Assembly (NCBI RefSeq): GCF_003008555.2
Contig: NZ_CP043621.1
Coordinates: forward strand, 1-64,000
Reading direction: 5' to 3'
Source: Pukyongiella litopenaei
GTDB lineage: Bacteria; Pseudomonadota; Alphaproteobacteria; Rhodobacterales; Rhodobacteraceae
Length of the DNA stretch: 64,000 bases
Part shown: positions 44,490 to 53,252 of the stretch, in pieces
How the letters are laid out: every line of letters starts with the position of its first letter
Position numbering within the stretch: the first letter of the stretch is position 1
Translations under genes and position numbers: made by a program
The notes under the pieces: generated by a model
The model's input: the letters and a program-made list of their open reading frames with translations, nothing else
Database searches by the model: none
What the model was told of the DNA's origin: nothing

Positions 44490-44788
44490 GCTCTACGAAC
44501 GAACATCGATCATCGTCACCACCAATCTGGCATTCGGTGAATGGCCGACCGTCTTCGGTGACGCGAAGATGACAACGGCTCTTCTCGACCGGCTCACGCA
44601 TCATTGTGAGATCGTCGAAACCGGTAACGAAAGTTGGCGCTTCAAGAACCGGGCATAGCACCAAACCGCACCCGCGCTGGCCCGTCGCCGCTGCGTTAAA
44701 TGGAGACTACGCAGCGACGGGCCAGCTCAGTACCAAGGGGGTCAATATTGGAAGCCGATAGGGGGTCAGCTTTGGATGCCGATTGACA
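44459..44788 (+). mobile_element. IS21-family remnant (istB 3' end plus terminus)
   Basis: The plus strand encodes the last ~65 residues of an IstB nearly identical to that of the complete copy ([18 protein letters not shown]...[11 protein letters not shown]), then 130 bp to an end TTGGATGCCGATTGACA at 44788. It is in the opposite orientation to the complete IS21 at 20537-23008. The 5' part is missing. Confidence 0.85.
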
Positions 44789-44834
44789 TTCTTCGCCCTT
44801 TTCCAGATAGCGTCTCTCTCTGCAAAGAAAGCAA

Positions 44835-44875
44835 GCGCCGAGCAACTTGCGTCGCTCGGCGCGTTGTTTTTCAGA
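44835..44875 (-). terminator. intrinsic terminator of phasin gene
   Basis: GCGCCGAGC (44835-44843) pairs with GCTCGGCGC (44854-44862); T-rich runs follow on both strands (TTGCTTTCTTT on the minus strand), so it can work in both directions. Confidence 0.7.
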
Positions 44876-44884
44876 AAGGCTGAA

Positions 44885-45280
44885 TCAGGCAGCTTTGCCG
44901 GGACGGTAGGTGTCGATAACTTCTTTCATCGGGGCGTAGGCTTCTTTCGCCTTGTCACGGGTCAGCTCGACGACCTCACGTGCATTAGCGGCTGTGGCCT
45001 CAATGCGCGAATGTGCATGTGCAGCATGCAGGTCGATGACGTCGTTCAGGCACTTGGCTTGGACGGTTTCTTTGCCCAGCTCGACGTAGCCTTCAACTGC
45101 GTCTTTTGCATATCCGAACAAAGCCTTATCAACTTCGATGATGCCTTCGATCGCCTTGCGACCCGATGCAAAATAGGCGCTGAACAAGCCAGAGACAGCT
45201 TTGCTTGCATCGGTTGCGGTTGCAACAGCTTTGTTGGTGGCTTTAGTTTCAGTTTTGATTTTATCGGTTTTGGTGGTCAT
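44885..45280 (-). CDS. phaP: phasin
   Basis: 131 aa amphipathic helical protein of the phasin family that coats polyhydroxyalkanoate granules (GLFSAYFASGRKAIEGIIEVDKALFGYAKDAVEGYVELGKETVQA). Low-complexity threonine/alanine/lysine N-terminus. AAAGGAG precedes ATG 45280. A PhaR-type operator lies 66-82 bp upstream, so it is probably induced when polymer forms. Confidence 0.88.
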   Translation of the reverse strand: MTTKTDKIKTETKATNKAVATATDASKAVSGLFSAYFASGRKAIEGIIEVDKALFGYAKDAVEGYVELGKETVQAKCLNDVIDLHAAHAHSRIEATAANAREVVELTRDKAKEAYAPMKEVIDTYRPGKAA

Positions 45281-45345
45281 TGGATTTCTCCTTTTCTGTA
45301 ACTGAAACCAATCTAGGCCTCGGAATGCTGCACTGCAACATTTTT

Positions 45346-45362
45346 ACGCTGCGACGCAGCGT
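45346..45362. promoter_or_regulatory. PhaR-type operator upstream of phasin gene
   Basis: ACGCTGCGACGCAGCGT, a perfect dyad containing CTGC-N3-GCAG, the core bound by the PHA-responsive repressor PhaR in Paracoccus. A half-related CTGCACTGCA lies at 45328. PhaR itself is not in the window and would act in trans. Confidence 0.6.
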
Positions 45363-45384
45363 CATATTCTCAATCGCGAATGCT

Positions 45385-46632
45385 TTAGTGGGCAAACCGC
45401 GTTACCAAAAACAAAGTCCCACCGACGAGCGCCCCGAGTACAGCCCCGTTTATGCGGATGAACTGAAGATCCCGGCCGACCTCAAGCTCAATTCGCTCAA
45501 CCAATTCGGAACTGTTCCAATCGGAGATTACATCGCTGATGTAAGACACAACTCCAGGGCGCACTTCATCCAACAAGGTTTCCAAACCGGCATTGAGGCG
45601 CCGCTCCAGCTGGCACTCCAACTCTGGTTGATCCAGAAGCATCTGAGCAAATTCGGATACAGCTTCTGACAACAAACCGACCATGTTCTCAGGACGATCG
45701 TCGAAGTCAGACTCAATACGAGCCAGTATGGTGTCCAGAACAGACTTCAGCGCATCCTCAAACTCGGCAGATTCAACAAAGTTTAGTTTGCCCCGCTCAA
45801 TATACCCTTCAATCTTGCCCGATGTATGGAACTCATCCAGGAACTTCTCGATAGAGTGGTTGAATTCGCCTCGCAGTTCTGTGGAGTCGTCGGCCAATTC
45901 ATCCAGTGTGGCCAGAATGCCATCGACCAGCAGTCTAACGATCTGTTTGTCTACGGTTGAAGCGATCCACCAGCGGCTGTGCTCTTGAACAAGTTCCGTG
46001 ACTTTGCCGCGATTTTGGTCCACAACATTGCGAACTTCTTGAAGGATTTCGTTCAGAACCGTTCCATGAGTGGCCTCTTTCAAGAGTCCTGACAGGTTTC
46101 GGGCAAGGTCGCTCGGGCTCACCGAAGTTACCAATAAGTCCTTGATCGCCGAAGTCCCCTTCTTACCGATCCCTCCGCGCAACTGGCTTTTGAGGATCAA
46201 CCGAAGCAAGCCAGACAACTCGCGGCCGACGCTCTCAGCGTGATGCCTTTGTGACAGCCACTCAGCCGCACGCCGCACAGGGTTTAGCTTGGCCAGACGG
46301 CCTAAAAGCTGATCCGGCACCAAGAAATACTCATCAATAAAGCGCGCAATGTTGACCGCCGCACGTTTCTGGTTTTTCGGTAACAACGCGGTATGGGGTA
46401 TTGGGATTCGGAGGGGATGGCGAAACAGCGCCTCAACCGCAAACCAATCCGCCAACCCGCCGACCATACCTGCTTCGGCCATTGCCCGAACCAGCAGCAG
46501 CCACGTGGGTGGATCGTTCACCAGAAAGCTGCCAAAAAAAATACAAGCCAAGACTGAGAGGATGCCGGTCGCCACCCGGCGGACCCGTCGAATTCCGTCA
46601 GACTTTTCTTGATCAGCGGCGGAGTTTTCCAT
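45385..46632 (-). CDS. DUF445 membrane protein
   Basis: 415 aa. N-terminal transmembrane helix (VATGILSVLACIFFGSFLV) and the DUF445 hallmark AEAGMVGGLADWFAVEALFRHPL, a long helical middle, and a C-terminal membrane helix (INGAVLGALVGGTLFLVTRF). Function of the family is unknown. The stop lies beside the phasin promoter. Confidence 0.85.
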   Translation of the reverse strand: MENSAADQEKSDGIRRVRRVATGILSVLACIFFGSFLVNDPPTWLLLVRAMAEAGMVGGLADWFAVEALFRHPLRIPIPHTALLPKNQKRAAVNIARFIDEYFLVPDQLLGRLAKLNPVRRAAEWLSQRHHAESVGRELSGLLRLILKSQLRGGIGKKGTSAIKDLLVTSVSPSDLARNLSGLLKEATHGTVLNEILQEVRNVVDQNRGKVTELVQEHSRWWIASTVDKQIVRLLVDGILATLDELADDSTELRGEFNHSIEKFLDEFHTSGKIEGYIERGKLNFVESAEFEDALKSVLDTILARIESDFDDRPENMVGLLSEAVSEFAQMLLDQPELECQLERRLNAGLETLLDEVRPGVVSYISDVISDWNSSELVERIELEVGRDLQFIRINGAVLGALVGGTLFLVTRFAH

Positions 46633-46648
46633 CTACCACCTTCAACCG

Positions 46649-47464
46649 CTAGGCAGCGATCATTGCTTCTTCATGGATAAATTCTTCAATCCTGTCAGCA
46701 ACGCGTTCGGCTTGAGTCAGTACGAACATATGCCCACAATCCACTAATTCGAGCGTTGCATTCGGTAGTCGCTTTTCAAGGATACGCCCATTCACGGGTG
46801 GTACCAACGGATCGTCTTCGCCCATCAGGATTAACGTTGGAAGCTTGATGCGCGGAAGAAAGAAATAGCTCGTCCAACCTGCACCAGCAAGCAATTGATA
46901 AATATATCCGCGCGTGTCGCCCGCCTTCATGGCCATCGAGTGATCCTTGAGTAGCTCCTTGTTGAAAGCTACCTCGCCGCCATAGATCTCCGCCCCAACC
47001 TTGAGCATATACTCTGGATCGGTGTAACGTTTTGGCGTCGCCATCTTACTGAGTACACTCAAATTCCCAGGCACCATGATCATTCCAGGCGCCGTCGCCG
47101 CAAGCGTCAGTGTGTGGCACCGTTTCTGGAAATCAAAGGCGAACTGCTGCGCAAGCCCACCGCCCCAGGAGACGCCAAAAACATCAACGATCCCCGCACC
47201 CAGTTGGTCGAGAATGTCGTCCAACATGCGGGTTAGGTTCGAAAACCTGTAGGGTGAGAACGGCGTCGGAGAGCGACCAACACCGGGCACATCAAAGGCA
47301 ATGAGCCGCGTCCTTTTGAAATGATCCACGAAGGGGCGGATTGTCTCAACGCTGGCTCCGATCCCGTTGCAAAGCAAGATGGTGCGATCCGCATCTGCGG
47401 GCCCTAGGACGGCGACGTTCCAGTCCTGGCCCATCGCCGTCATCGTTTGAGTTTTGATTTCCAA
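46649..47464 (-). CDS. phaZ: alpha/beta hydrolase, PHA depolymerase-like
   Basis: About 271 aa. Alpha/beta-hydrolase fold: TILLCNGIGASVETIRPFVDHF (oxyanion region), nucleophile elbow GVSWGGG, acid in MGEDDPLVPP and H in DCGHMFVLTQ. Closest in pattern to intracellular medium-chain PHA depolymerases (PhaZ). TTG 47464 with AAAGG upstream chosen, 11 nt after the phaC stop; ATG 47443 is an alternative. Third gene of phaJ-phaC-phaZ. Confidence 0.75.
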   Translation of the reverse strand: MEIKTQTMTAMGQDWNVAVLGPADADRTILLCNGIGASVETIRPFVDHFKRTRLIAFDVPGVGRSPTPFSPYRFSNLTRMLDDILDQLGAGIVDVFGVSWGGGLAQQFAFDFQKRCHTLTLAATAPGMIMVPGNLSVLSKMATPKRYTDPEYMLKVGAEIYGGEVAFNKELLKDHSMAMKAGDTRGYIYQLLAGAGWTSYFFLPRIKLPTLILMGEDDPLVPPVNGRILEKRLPNATLELVDCGHMFVLTQAERVADRIEEFIHEEAMIAA

Positions 47465-47475
47465 AGTTTGGCCTT

Positions 47476-49110
47476 TCAAGCATTCTCGTGAACATAGGTG
47501 CCGGGTGCGGGAGCAAGCGGTTTGAATTCCTTGGACCCAAGGCTTTTCGGCGCCTTTATCTGAGTGCCGGCACGTTCCTCCAGCCAGATGGCCCAGTAAT
47601 CCCACCAGGTTCCCTGGTGCTCTTCACTTCCATCCAGAAACTCGTCTGTGGTTGCATGCTCGCTCGTGTTGGTCAAGAACTTCGCCTTAGGGTTACCCGG
47701 CGGGTTCACGATCGCCTGGATGTGGCCCGATTGGCTCAGAACAAACTCGTTGTTTCCACCAAACGCCTGCATCGACAGATAGCACCCATCCCATGGCGTT
47801 ATGTGATCGGTCGTCCCGCCGACCACGAACTTGTCGCAATCAACAGCGCGCAGATCCATCTTGGTTCCCAGAACCTCGATATCCGCGCCCTCACGTGCGC
47901 CGCCTTTCTGCAACATGTCCAGCATGTCTGTGTGAAATGCCGAAGGAAGATTTGTTGTGTCGGCATTCCAGAACAGGATGTCGAACGCTGGCGGCTCGTT
48001 GCCGAGCAGGTAATTGTTTACCCAGTAGGCCCAGATCAGATCGTTCGGACGCAACCAGGCAAAGGCCTTCTGCAAGTCTTTACCGGGCAGAATACCCTTC
48101 GAACGGGTGAACATCCTCGCCAATTCTAGTGTTTCAACGTTAGCGAATAGACCCATTGTGGTATTCTTGGCCCCTTCAATATCCAGAACCGCCACAAGCA
48201 AGGTTAGCGAATTTGCGCGATCAATTCCCTTGGCTGCCCAGTAGGACAGCAACAAAGCGGTGGTGATCCCGCCGGAACAGGCGCCGATCAGGTTCAGGTC
48301 TTTCGACTTGGAAATCTCGCATGCCACTGCAGAAGCACTATCAAGCGCGTCTACATACGCATCCATCCCCCAATCGGCGTGATCGGCTCCTGGGTTACGC
48401 CAGCTGACAATGAAGATCTGATGTCCTTTGTTCAGCAGATACTCGATAACAGAACGATTTGGAGCCAGATCCCAAATGTAAAACTTGTTGATCTGTGGCG
48501 GCACGATGAAGATCGGCCGCTTGAAAACTTTTTCAGTCGTTGGCTTGTACTGGATCAGTTCGAGCATCTCGGCGCGATAAACCACCTCACCCTCGCTGGT
48601 CCCAAGATTCTCGCCAACACCGAACTTGGATTTGTCCACCATCGACGGCAAGCCATTGTTGTTGACCATGTCGTCGATGAAGTGTTTCGCGCCATCGACA
48701 AGGTTTTTCCCACCCTTCTCAAGTGTCATCTTCATCGCAGAGGGATTGCCCAGCAGCATGTTTGTGGGCGCCACACTGTCCGTCAACATGGATGTCAGGA
48801 TTTGAGCGCGAAGCTTGTCTCGGCCCTTGATCTCCAACCCTTCGACCCAATCATTCAAGCCGTTCGACCATGTCAGATAAGTCTGCATCATGGCCTTATA
48901 AGCCGGGTTTGAAGTCCAGATCGGATCCATGAAACGTTTATCGCCTTTTGGAGGCATAACGTCTGATGTGCCTGCAAGGCTTGCCATGGTGTTTTGAAAC
49001 AGGTCACCGTACGCCTTCAGCAACTTGTCGGGTTGCTTCAACGAAGCAGTGTAGAACTGGCTCATGGCCTTAAACAAATCGGCCGACGTTTCGATTGTGT
49101 TTTTCGGCAT
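47476..49110 (-). CDS. phaC: class I polyhydroxyalkanoate synthase
   Basis: 544 aa. Polymerises 3-hydroxyacyl-CoA. Lipase-like box GACSGG with catalytic C278, conserved NPGADHADWG near 239-248, and the C-terminal histidine in LSQSGHIQA. The N-terminus matches class I synthases (LYNDLFQNTMA-like region). Located between phaJ and phaZ in a single operon. Confidence 0.92.
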   Translation of the reverse strand: MPKNTIETSADLFKAMSQFYTASLKQPDKLLKAYGDLFQNTMASLAGTSDVMPPKGDKRFMDPIWTSNPAYKAMMQTYLTWSNGLNDWVEGLEIKGRDKLRAQILTSMLTDSVAPTNMLLGNPSAMKMTLEKGGKNLVDGAKHFIDDMVNNNGLPSMVDKSKFGVGENLGTSEGEVVYRAEMLELIQYKPTTEKVFKRPIFIVPPQINKFYIWDLAPNRSVIEYLLNKGHQIFIVSWRNPGADHADWGMDAYVDALDSASAVACEISKSKDLNLIGACSGGITTALLLSYWAAKGIDRANSLTLLVAVLDIEGAKNTTMGLFANVETLELARMFTRSKGILPGKDLQKAFAWLRPNDLIWAYWVNNYLLGNEPPAFDILFWNADTTNLPSAFHTDMLDMLQKGGAREGADIEVLGTKMDLRAVDCDKFVVGGTTDHITPWDGCYLSMQAFGGNNEFVLSQSGHIQAIVNPPGNPKAKFLTNTSEHATTDEFLDGSEEHQGTWWDYWAIWLEERAGTQIKAPKSLGSKEFKPLAPAPGTYVHENA

Positions 49111-49119
49111 CGTCGCCTC

Positions 49120-49584
49120 CTATCCAATAACCATTGCCAAAAGCTCGGCAATAACAGCAGGTTTGTCCGAACCATCTGCTTGCAGTGATGCTTCAAGCCG
49201 GATCAGTTGATTTCCTTTGCCCTTGTCTTCAACGCCGATCAACTTGAACCGGGTTCGAACCGTGGCCCCTGCTGGAACCGGAGCGAGGAAACGGGCTTTT
49301 TCCAATCCATAGTTTAACACAGCGTTTGCGTCTGCGGGAACAATGCCTGAGGATTCGGTTGCAGAAGCCAAGAGGGACAAGGTCAGAAACCCGTGTGCAA
49401 TTGTGCCCCCGAAGGGGCTGTGCTTGGCCTTTTCTATATCAACATGAATCCATTGATGGTCACCTGTCACGTCAGCAAACCCGTTGATCTTGTGCTGGTC
49501 CACAAGCATTGGCTCTGACACACCGAAGTCATGCCCAATATGGTCCTTCAACGTCTTGGTCGTGTAGTTCTTTGGCGCTGTCAT
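49120..49584 (-). CDS. phaJ: MaoC-like (R)-specific enoyl-CoA hydratase
   Basis: 154 aa hot-dog fold protein of the MaoC/PhaJ type: FADVTGDHQWIHVDIEKAKHSPFGGTIAHGFLTLSLL contains the catalytic D and H of the hydratase 2 motif. It would supply (R)-3-hydroxyacyl-CoA from beta-oxidation to the synthase. ATG 49584 with GGGAGGAAGG upstream chosen over ORF starts at 49698. A TetR-operator-like site is 55-70 bp upstream. Confidence 0.87.
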   Translation of the reverse strand: MTAPKNYTTKTLKDHIGHDFGVSEPMLVDQHKINGFADVTGDHQWIHVDIEKAKHSPFGGTIAHGFLTLSLLASATESSGIVPADANAVLNYGLEKARFLAPVPAGATVRTRFKLIGVEDKGKGNQLIRLEASLQADGSDKPAVIAELLAMVIG

Positions 49585-49638
49585 CACCTTCCTCCCTTTG
49601 TTCAACCCAACTGCTAGCAACCTCACGTTTTTTATTAC

Positions 49639-49654
49639 TAGAATTCTAATTCGA
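49639..49654. promoter_or_regulatory. TetR operator-like site A (phaJCZ)
   Basis: TAGAATTCTAATTCGA, 13 of 16 matches to the consensus TAGAATTTAAATTCTA shared with the sites at 53128, 53151 and 61154. Lies in the phaJ promoter region. No gene is seen between here and the downstream convergent GTPase gene (49655-49848). Confidence 0.55.
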
Positions 49655-49848
49655 ATATAGCAAAAACCTCTGTTAATCAACAACTGACGTTGCGGCAAAG
49701 TTGGACAGTCAACCGGGCAAAATCGTTCAACTAAGTCGGAAACGAGAGGACTCCCAAGATAGGCGCGACACCTGGAGCCGCGGCCTCAAGCTCCTTTTTG
49801 CTATGTCCTTGCCTCAGGGCGGTGCGCCTAGAGATGTCGCTCGAAATG

Positions 49849-50739
49849 TCAGCGTTCAACCATCTCACGAGGCGCAATCGTGATGATTTTGCCCAGCATA
49901 GTCTGGTCAATTGATGTGTCGGTCTCAGTAATACTCACTTCGCCCCGAGTTCGGCTGACCAGAAAAACGGCCTCCGGCTGACCTGGGAGGTTGCCGCGAA
50001 CGAACCCTTTTACGCGATGCACAGAAGTTGGCAGTTCCTTTACCCACCGTTCAACGTCCGCAATCGAGAAATTTTCGGGTACAATATGAACTTGGGTTGC
50101 GAACTCGGCATGATCGTGTCGGCCTGTTTCAAAATCGGGCATTTGTGATACGGAAGGCCTGCTTGTCGCCTTGGAATCTACAGCTTGATGAAGGCCTGCA
50201 ATGCGAACAGTTTGGGGGGCGTGTTGCTCGAGGTATCCTTCTATAAACCTGCCGTCTTGCGGCGAATTCACACGATTAACCGCTACGAAATCTGCAGACT
50301 TGATCTGGTTGCGGAAAAGCCCGGAAATGAACTTGTCGTGCGCGGAAGAACAGGCTTGCGAGGCATCAACCGAGGTCACAACGCGAGCGGGATCAAGACC
50401 AGCAACACCAAGCAAGAGAAACGAGAGACGATCTGGCTTTGCAACACCGCTTGCTTCGACGATAACCAGATCGGGCCGAGGTCTCTTCATCATCACCCGA
50501 TTTGCAGTTTCCAGAAGGCTGTCTCCGATGGAACAGCACGCACATCCATTTGTCAGCGAAATCGTTTCCCCATCAGAGTTTTCTATCAGGTCTGCATCAA
50601 TGTTGATTTTGCCGAAATCGTTGACCAAAACCGTCGCAGTCAGCCCGTGTGGGGCCCTCAGAAACGCGTTGATCAGCGTGGTCTTACCAGCACCAAGATA
50701 ACCCGAAACAAGAATACAGGGTGTACCCCGCATATTCAC
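49849..50739 (-). CDS. CobW/G3E-type GTPase
   Basis: 296 aa. Walker A GYLGAGKTT (13-21), the metal-binding GCACC (65-69, C-x-C-C), and a C-terminal CobW-C domain (FSIADVERWVKELPTSVHRVKGFV). Family members insert or deliver metal ions to enzymes. It overlaps the start of the upstream hydrolase gene by 4 bp, so it could metallate that metal-dependent amidohydrolase. Confidence 0.85.
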   Translation of the reverse strand: MNMRGTPCILVSGYLGAGKTTLINAFLRAPHGLTATVLVNDFGKINIDADLIENSDGETISLTNGCACCSIGDSLLETANRVMMKRPRPDLVIVEASGVAKPDRLSFLLLGVAGLDPARVVTSVDASQACSSAHDKFISGLFRNQIKSADFVAVNRVNSPQDGRFIEGYLEQHAPQTVRIAGLHQAVDSKATSRPSVSQMPDFETGRHDHAEFATQVHIVPENFSIADVERWVKELPTSVHRVKGFVRGNLPGQPEAVFLVSRTRGEVSITETDTSIDQTMLGKIITIAPREMVER

Positions 50740-52388
50740 GCTTCTATCTCGTGCACGTCTCCTTCGAAAACCGTCGCGTGAACACGAATGTCTTTCAAGT
50801 GAGCGGGGTCGACCTCGTAAGGGTCCTCATCGAGAACGGTAAAGTCGGCCTTCTTGCCGGATCTGATTGACCCGATCTGACTTTCCATACCCACTATGTA
50901 GGCGGCATCGATGGTAATCGCGCGCATGGCATCGTGAACGCTCACCCGCTCATGCTCACCCAGAACTGCGCCGGACTCTGCAAACCGATTGACGGCAACC
51001 CAAGCACTGAGAAGCGGTGAAGCCGGCGCCATCGTAAAGTCAGAATGCACGGCAAAAGGGACACCGTGTCGCTTGAGCGTGCCCAACCTTGCCATCTGGC
51101 TTGCACGTTCATGGCCGATGGATTTTTTCCAGTACGCCTCGCCTAATTCATGCAAGTAGTACACATTGGCCGAAACCAGCGCGCCAAGCGCCTTAATGCG
51201 CTGAACCTGCTCTTCCGTAGAGACGCCGAAATGCTCGATCGTGAACCGGTGATCAAAGCGCGGCTTTTCGAATTGCATCTTTTCCAAAACATCAAGCGCC
51301 ATCTCCAGTCCCAGATCGCCGGTGCAGTGGACGTGGATTGTATAGCCGGCCCGCCAATACGGTCGGATGATCTCTTCAAACTGGTCGGGCGCGGTCATCC
51401 ACTCGCCTTCGTGACCGTCAATGTATCCCGGGTTTGCCATTTGCATGAGTTCTGAAAAGAACGCGCCATCGGAGAAGAATTTCACACGCTTGTTGAAGAA
51501 CAACCCATCGTGTGCACGTTCGGTCAATGCGTCGACTCTCTGAAACGCGTCTTCCGCGCTGCCCGTCAATTCCGGTTCGGGCAACCCGCGGGGAACGACA
51601 AGCATCCGATAGGGCGGTTCGCTTTGGTCAAAAGACTGGCTTGTTGCGACCCACTCCATTTCGTAGTCAAACATGCCCCATGCCATGTCTGCCACGGTTG
51701 TGTGCCCACCCTTATGAATAATCTGGTGCAGTTGCTCCAATCCGTGGCCAAACCAGTCCGGCGAAAACAAGATAGGCTTGAGACCTTCCAGAGCCACCAT
51801 GCCGCCCATTTCGGAAAATCGGCCGGTCTCTGCATTGATTTGCGGATGGCGGTCCATGACCGCTCTGTCAATTTTTAGGAGGTCAATTGCTGCGTCATTC
51901 AGGATAATCTCGTGGAACGACCGATGCCATACAATGATGGGCCGCGAGCGCGACACTTCGTTTAAATCATGCCGCGTTACTTCACCATGCCAAATCTGGT
52001 GATATCCCCACGTAAGAAAGAGTGGCTTTGAATTGTCATCAGTCGCAACCGCTTCCGAGAGACGCATCAGATAGGCATCGCGGCCGCGGACGGCCGGAGC
52101 CGTTTGTCCCGGCAAATCCCATTCGAATGCGGTTATGAACGTAGTCGGAAGCAAAACTGCGCCGATAAACGGATGTAAATGCGGGTCGATGAAACCCGGC
52201 ATAATCACTTTGTCGGCAAAACGATCGTCGATGGTGTGTGATCTGCTTGCAAGCCAAGGTTTCAGGCTTTCCAATGTGCCCGCTTCGAGAATGATGCCGT
52301 CACGAACCGCAACAGCTTGTGCCTCTGGCTGTGAGGCGCTCATGGTGTGAATTCGCTTGGCTGTATAAACTGTAGTTTCCGACATCAT
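50736..52388 (-). CDS. YtcJ-like metal-dependent amidohydrolase
   Basis: 550 aa, amidohydrolase superfamily TIM barrel of the YtcJ type: FIDPHLHPFIG (H-x-H), FFSDGAFFSELMQ, HVHCTGDLGLEMALD, FTIEHFGV, VPFAVHSDFTMAP. Substrate unknown; amides and esters are typical. It shares the operon with the TetR gene upstream (4-bp overlap) and the CobW gene downstream. Confidence 0.87.
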   Translation of the reverse strand: MMSETTVYTAKRIHTMSASQPEAQAVAVRDGIILEAGTLESLKPWLASRSHTIDDRFADKVIMPGFIDPHLHPFIGAVLLPTTFITAFEWDLPGQTAPAVRGRDAYLMRLSEAVATDDNSKPLFLTWGYHQIWHGEVTRHDLNEVSRSRPIIVWHRSFHEIILNDAAIDLLKIDRAVMDRHPQINAETGRFSEMGGMVALEGLKPILFSPDWFGHGLEQLHQIIHKGGHTTVADMAWGMFDYEMEWVATSQSFDQSEPPYRMLVVPRGLPEPELTGSAEDAFQRVDALTERAHDGLFFNKRVKFFSDGAFFSELMQMANPGYIDGHEGEWMTAPDQFEEIIRPYWRAGYTIHVHCTGDLGLEMALDVLEKMQFEKPRFDHRFTIEHFGVSTEEQVQRIKALGALVSANVYYLHELGEAYWKKSIGHERASQMARLGTLKRHGVPFAVHSDFTMAPASPLLSAWVAVNRFAESGAVLGEHERVSVHDAMRAITIDAAYIVGMESQIGSIRSGKKADFTVLDEDPYEVDPAHLKDIRVHATVFEGDVHEIEA

Positions 52389-53089
52389 TCTACTCCTGGC
52401 CTCAATATACCCATGGCCGCATCCACCAGCATGGCAAGCAATGCTTCGTCGTCCTCCGGGAAAAGGATACCCGATCCAAGCCTTGTTTGCAGAATAACTA
52501 GGACGATGAGTTGCACTGCGTTGGACAACGCCTTTTCTTTGTCTTCTGCAGTGATCGCGTCAGCGTAGTCCGGCAGGAAATCGGCAACTCTGTTTCGCAC
52601 GCGAATGGTTAGGTTGCCGGTATCAAACCAGATCTCTGGCGCACTTTGAGCCAGACGTTGTGCAGCTCTATACACTCCCAGCCTCGAATTCTGGAACTCC
52701 AGAACCAGCGCGGCCAAGTGGGCAAGCATGCCGCTGAGGGTAATGTGCTTTGCCCTACTAAAGTCCGAAGCATCTATTTTTTCTTTCGCATCAACAAGGT
52801 AACGATCAACCATCACCCTTGCCAACCCATCTTTGTCCCCGAACCTGTGATAGAATGAACCTATCGAACACCCGGACCTTTTGATGATGTCACTGATCTT
52901 GGTCCCCTCAAAGCCTTTCTCGGCAAAAAGTGCCTCGGCCGCGTTCAATAGTTTTTGCTCGGACTTGGCGCTGCGTTTCTGCTTTGCTGGTTTGTATGTG
53001 GCCTCGACGGCGCGCGCTCTCGGCACCGACATGTCATCGAGGCTTTTGAGGTTCATAATCACGGGCGGGAGTTGGTTCGAATGTGCCAT
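52385..53089 (-). CDS. TetR-family transcriptional regulator
   Basis: 234 aa. Helix-turn-helix near residues 40-85 (LLNAAEALFAEKGFEGTKISDIIKRSGCSIGSFYHRFGDKDGL), the canonical TetR pattern, with a variable ligand-binding C-terminal domain. First gene of an operon with the amidohydrolase and CobW GTPase. Two candidate operators lie 39 and 62 bp upstream of its start, so it likely represses itself, and similar sites suggest control of phaJCZ and the TRAP operon. Confidence 0.9.
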   Translation of the reverse strand: MAHSNQLPPVIMNLKSLDDMSVPRARAVEATYKPAKQKRSAKSEQKLLNAAEALFAEKGFEGTKISDIIKRSGCSIGSFYHRFGDKDGLARVMVDRYLVDAKEKIDASDFSRAKHITLSGMLAHLAALVLEFQNSRLGVYRAAQRLAQSAPEIWFDTGNLTIRVRNRVADFLPDYADAITAEDKEKALSNAVQLIVLVILQTRLGSGILFPEDDEALLAMLVDAAMGILRPGVE

Positions 53090-53127
53090 GCCCTCATTCT
53101 CGCAAGTTGAGAGGCATGATTCAATAC

Positions 53128-53143
53128 TAGAATTTCAAATCTA
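53128..53143. promoter_or_regulatory. TetR operator-like site B1
   Basis: TAGAATTTCAAATCTA, 14 of 16 to TAGAATTTAAATTCTA, in the gap between the TetR gene and the divergent DUF599 gene. Confidence 0.6.
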
Positions 53144-53150
53144 ATAAAGA

Positions 53151-53166
53151 TAGAACTTAAATTCTA
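53151..53166. promoter_or_regulatory. TetR operator-like site B2
   Basis: TAGAACTTAAATTCTA, 15 of 16 to the palindromic consensus, 23 bp from site B1, i.e. about two helical turns, as for paired TetR-dimer sites. Confidence 0.65.
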
Positions 53167-53252
53167 ATCATGGCCGTATGATTCGCTTTCCGTGTGGACG
53201 CGTTGGAGTCTTACGCGCTGTCGTCAACGAAAGAACTCATGGATGAACCCTG

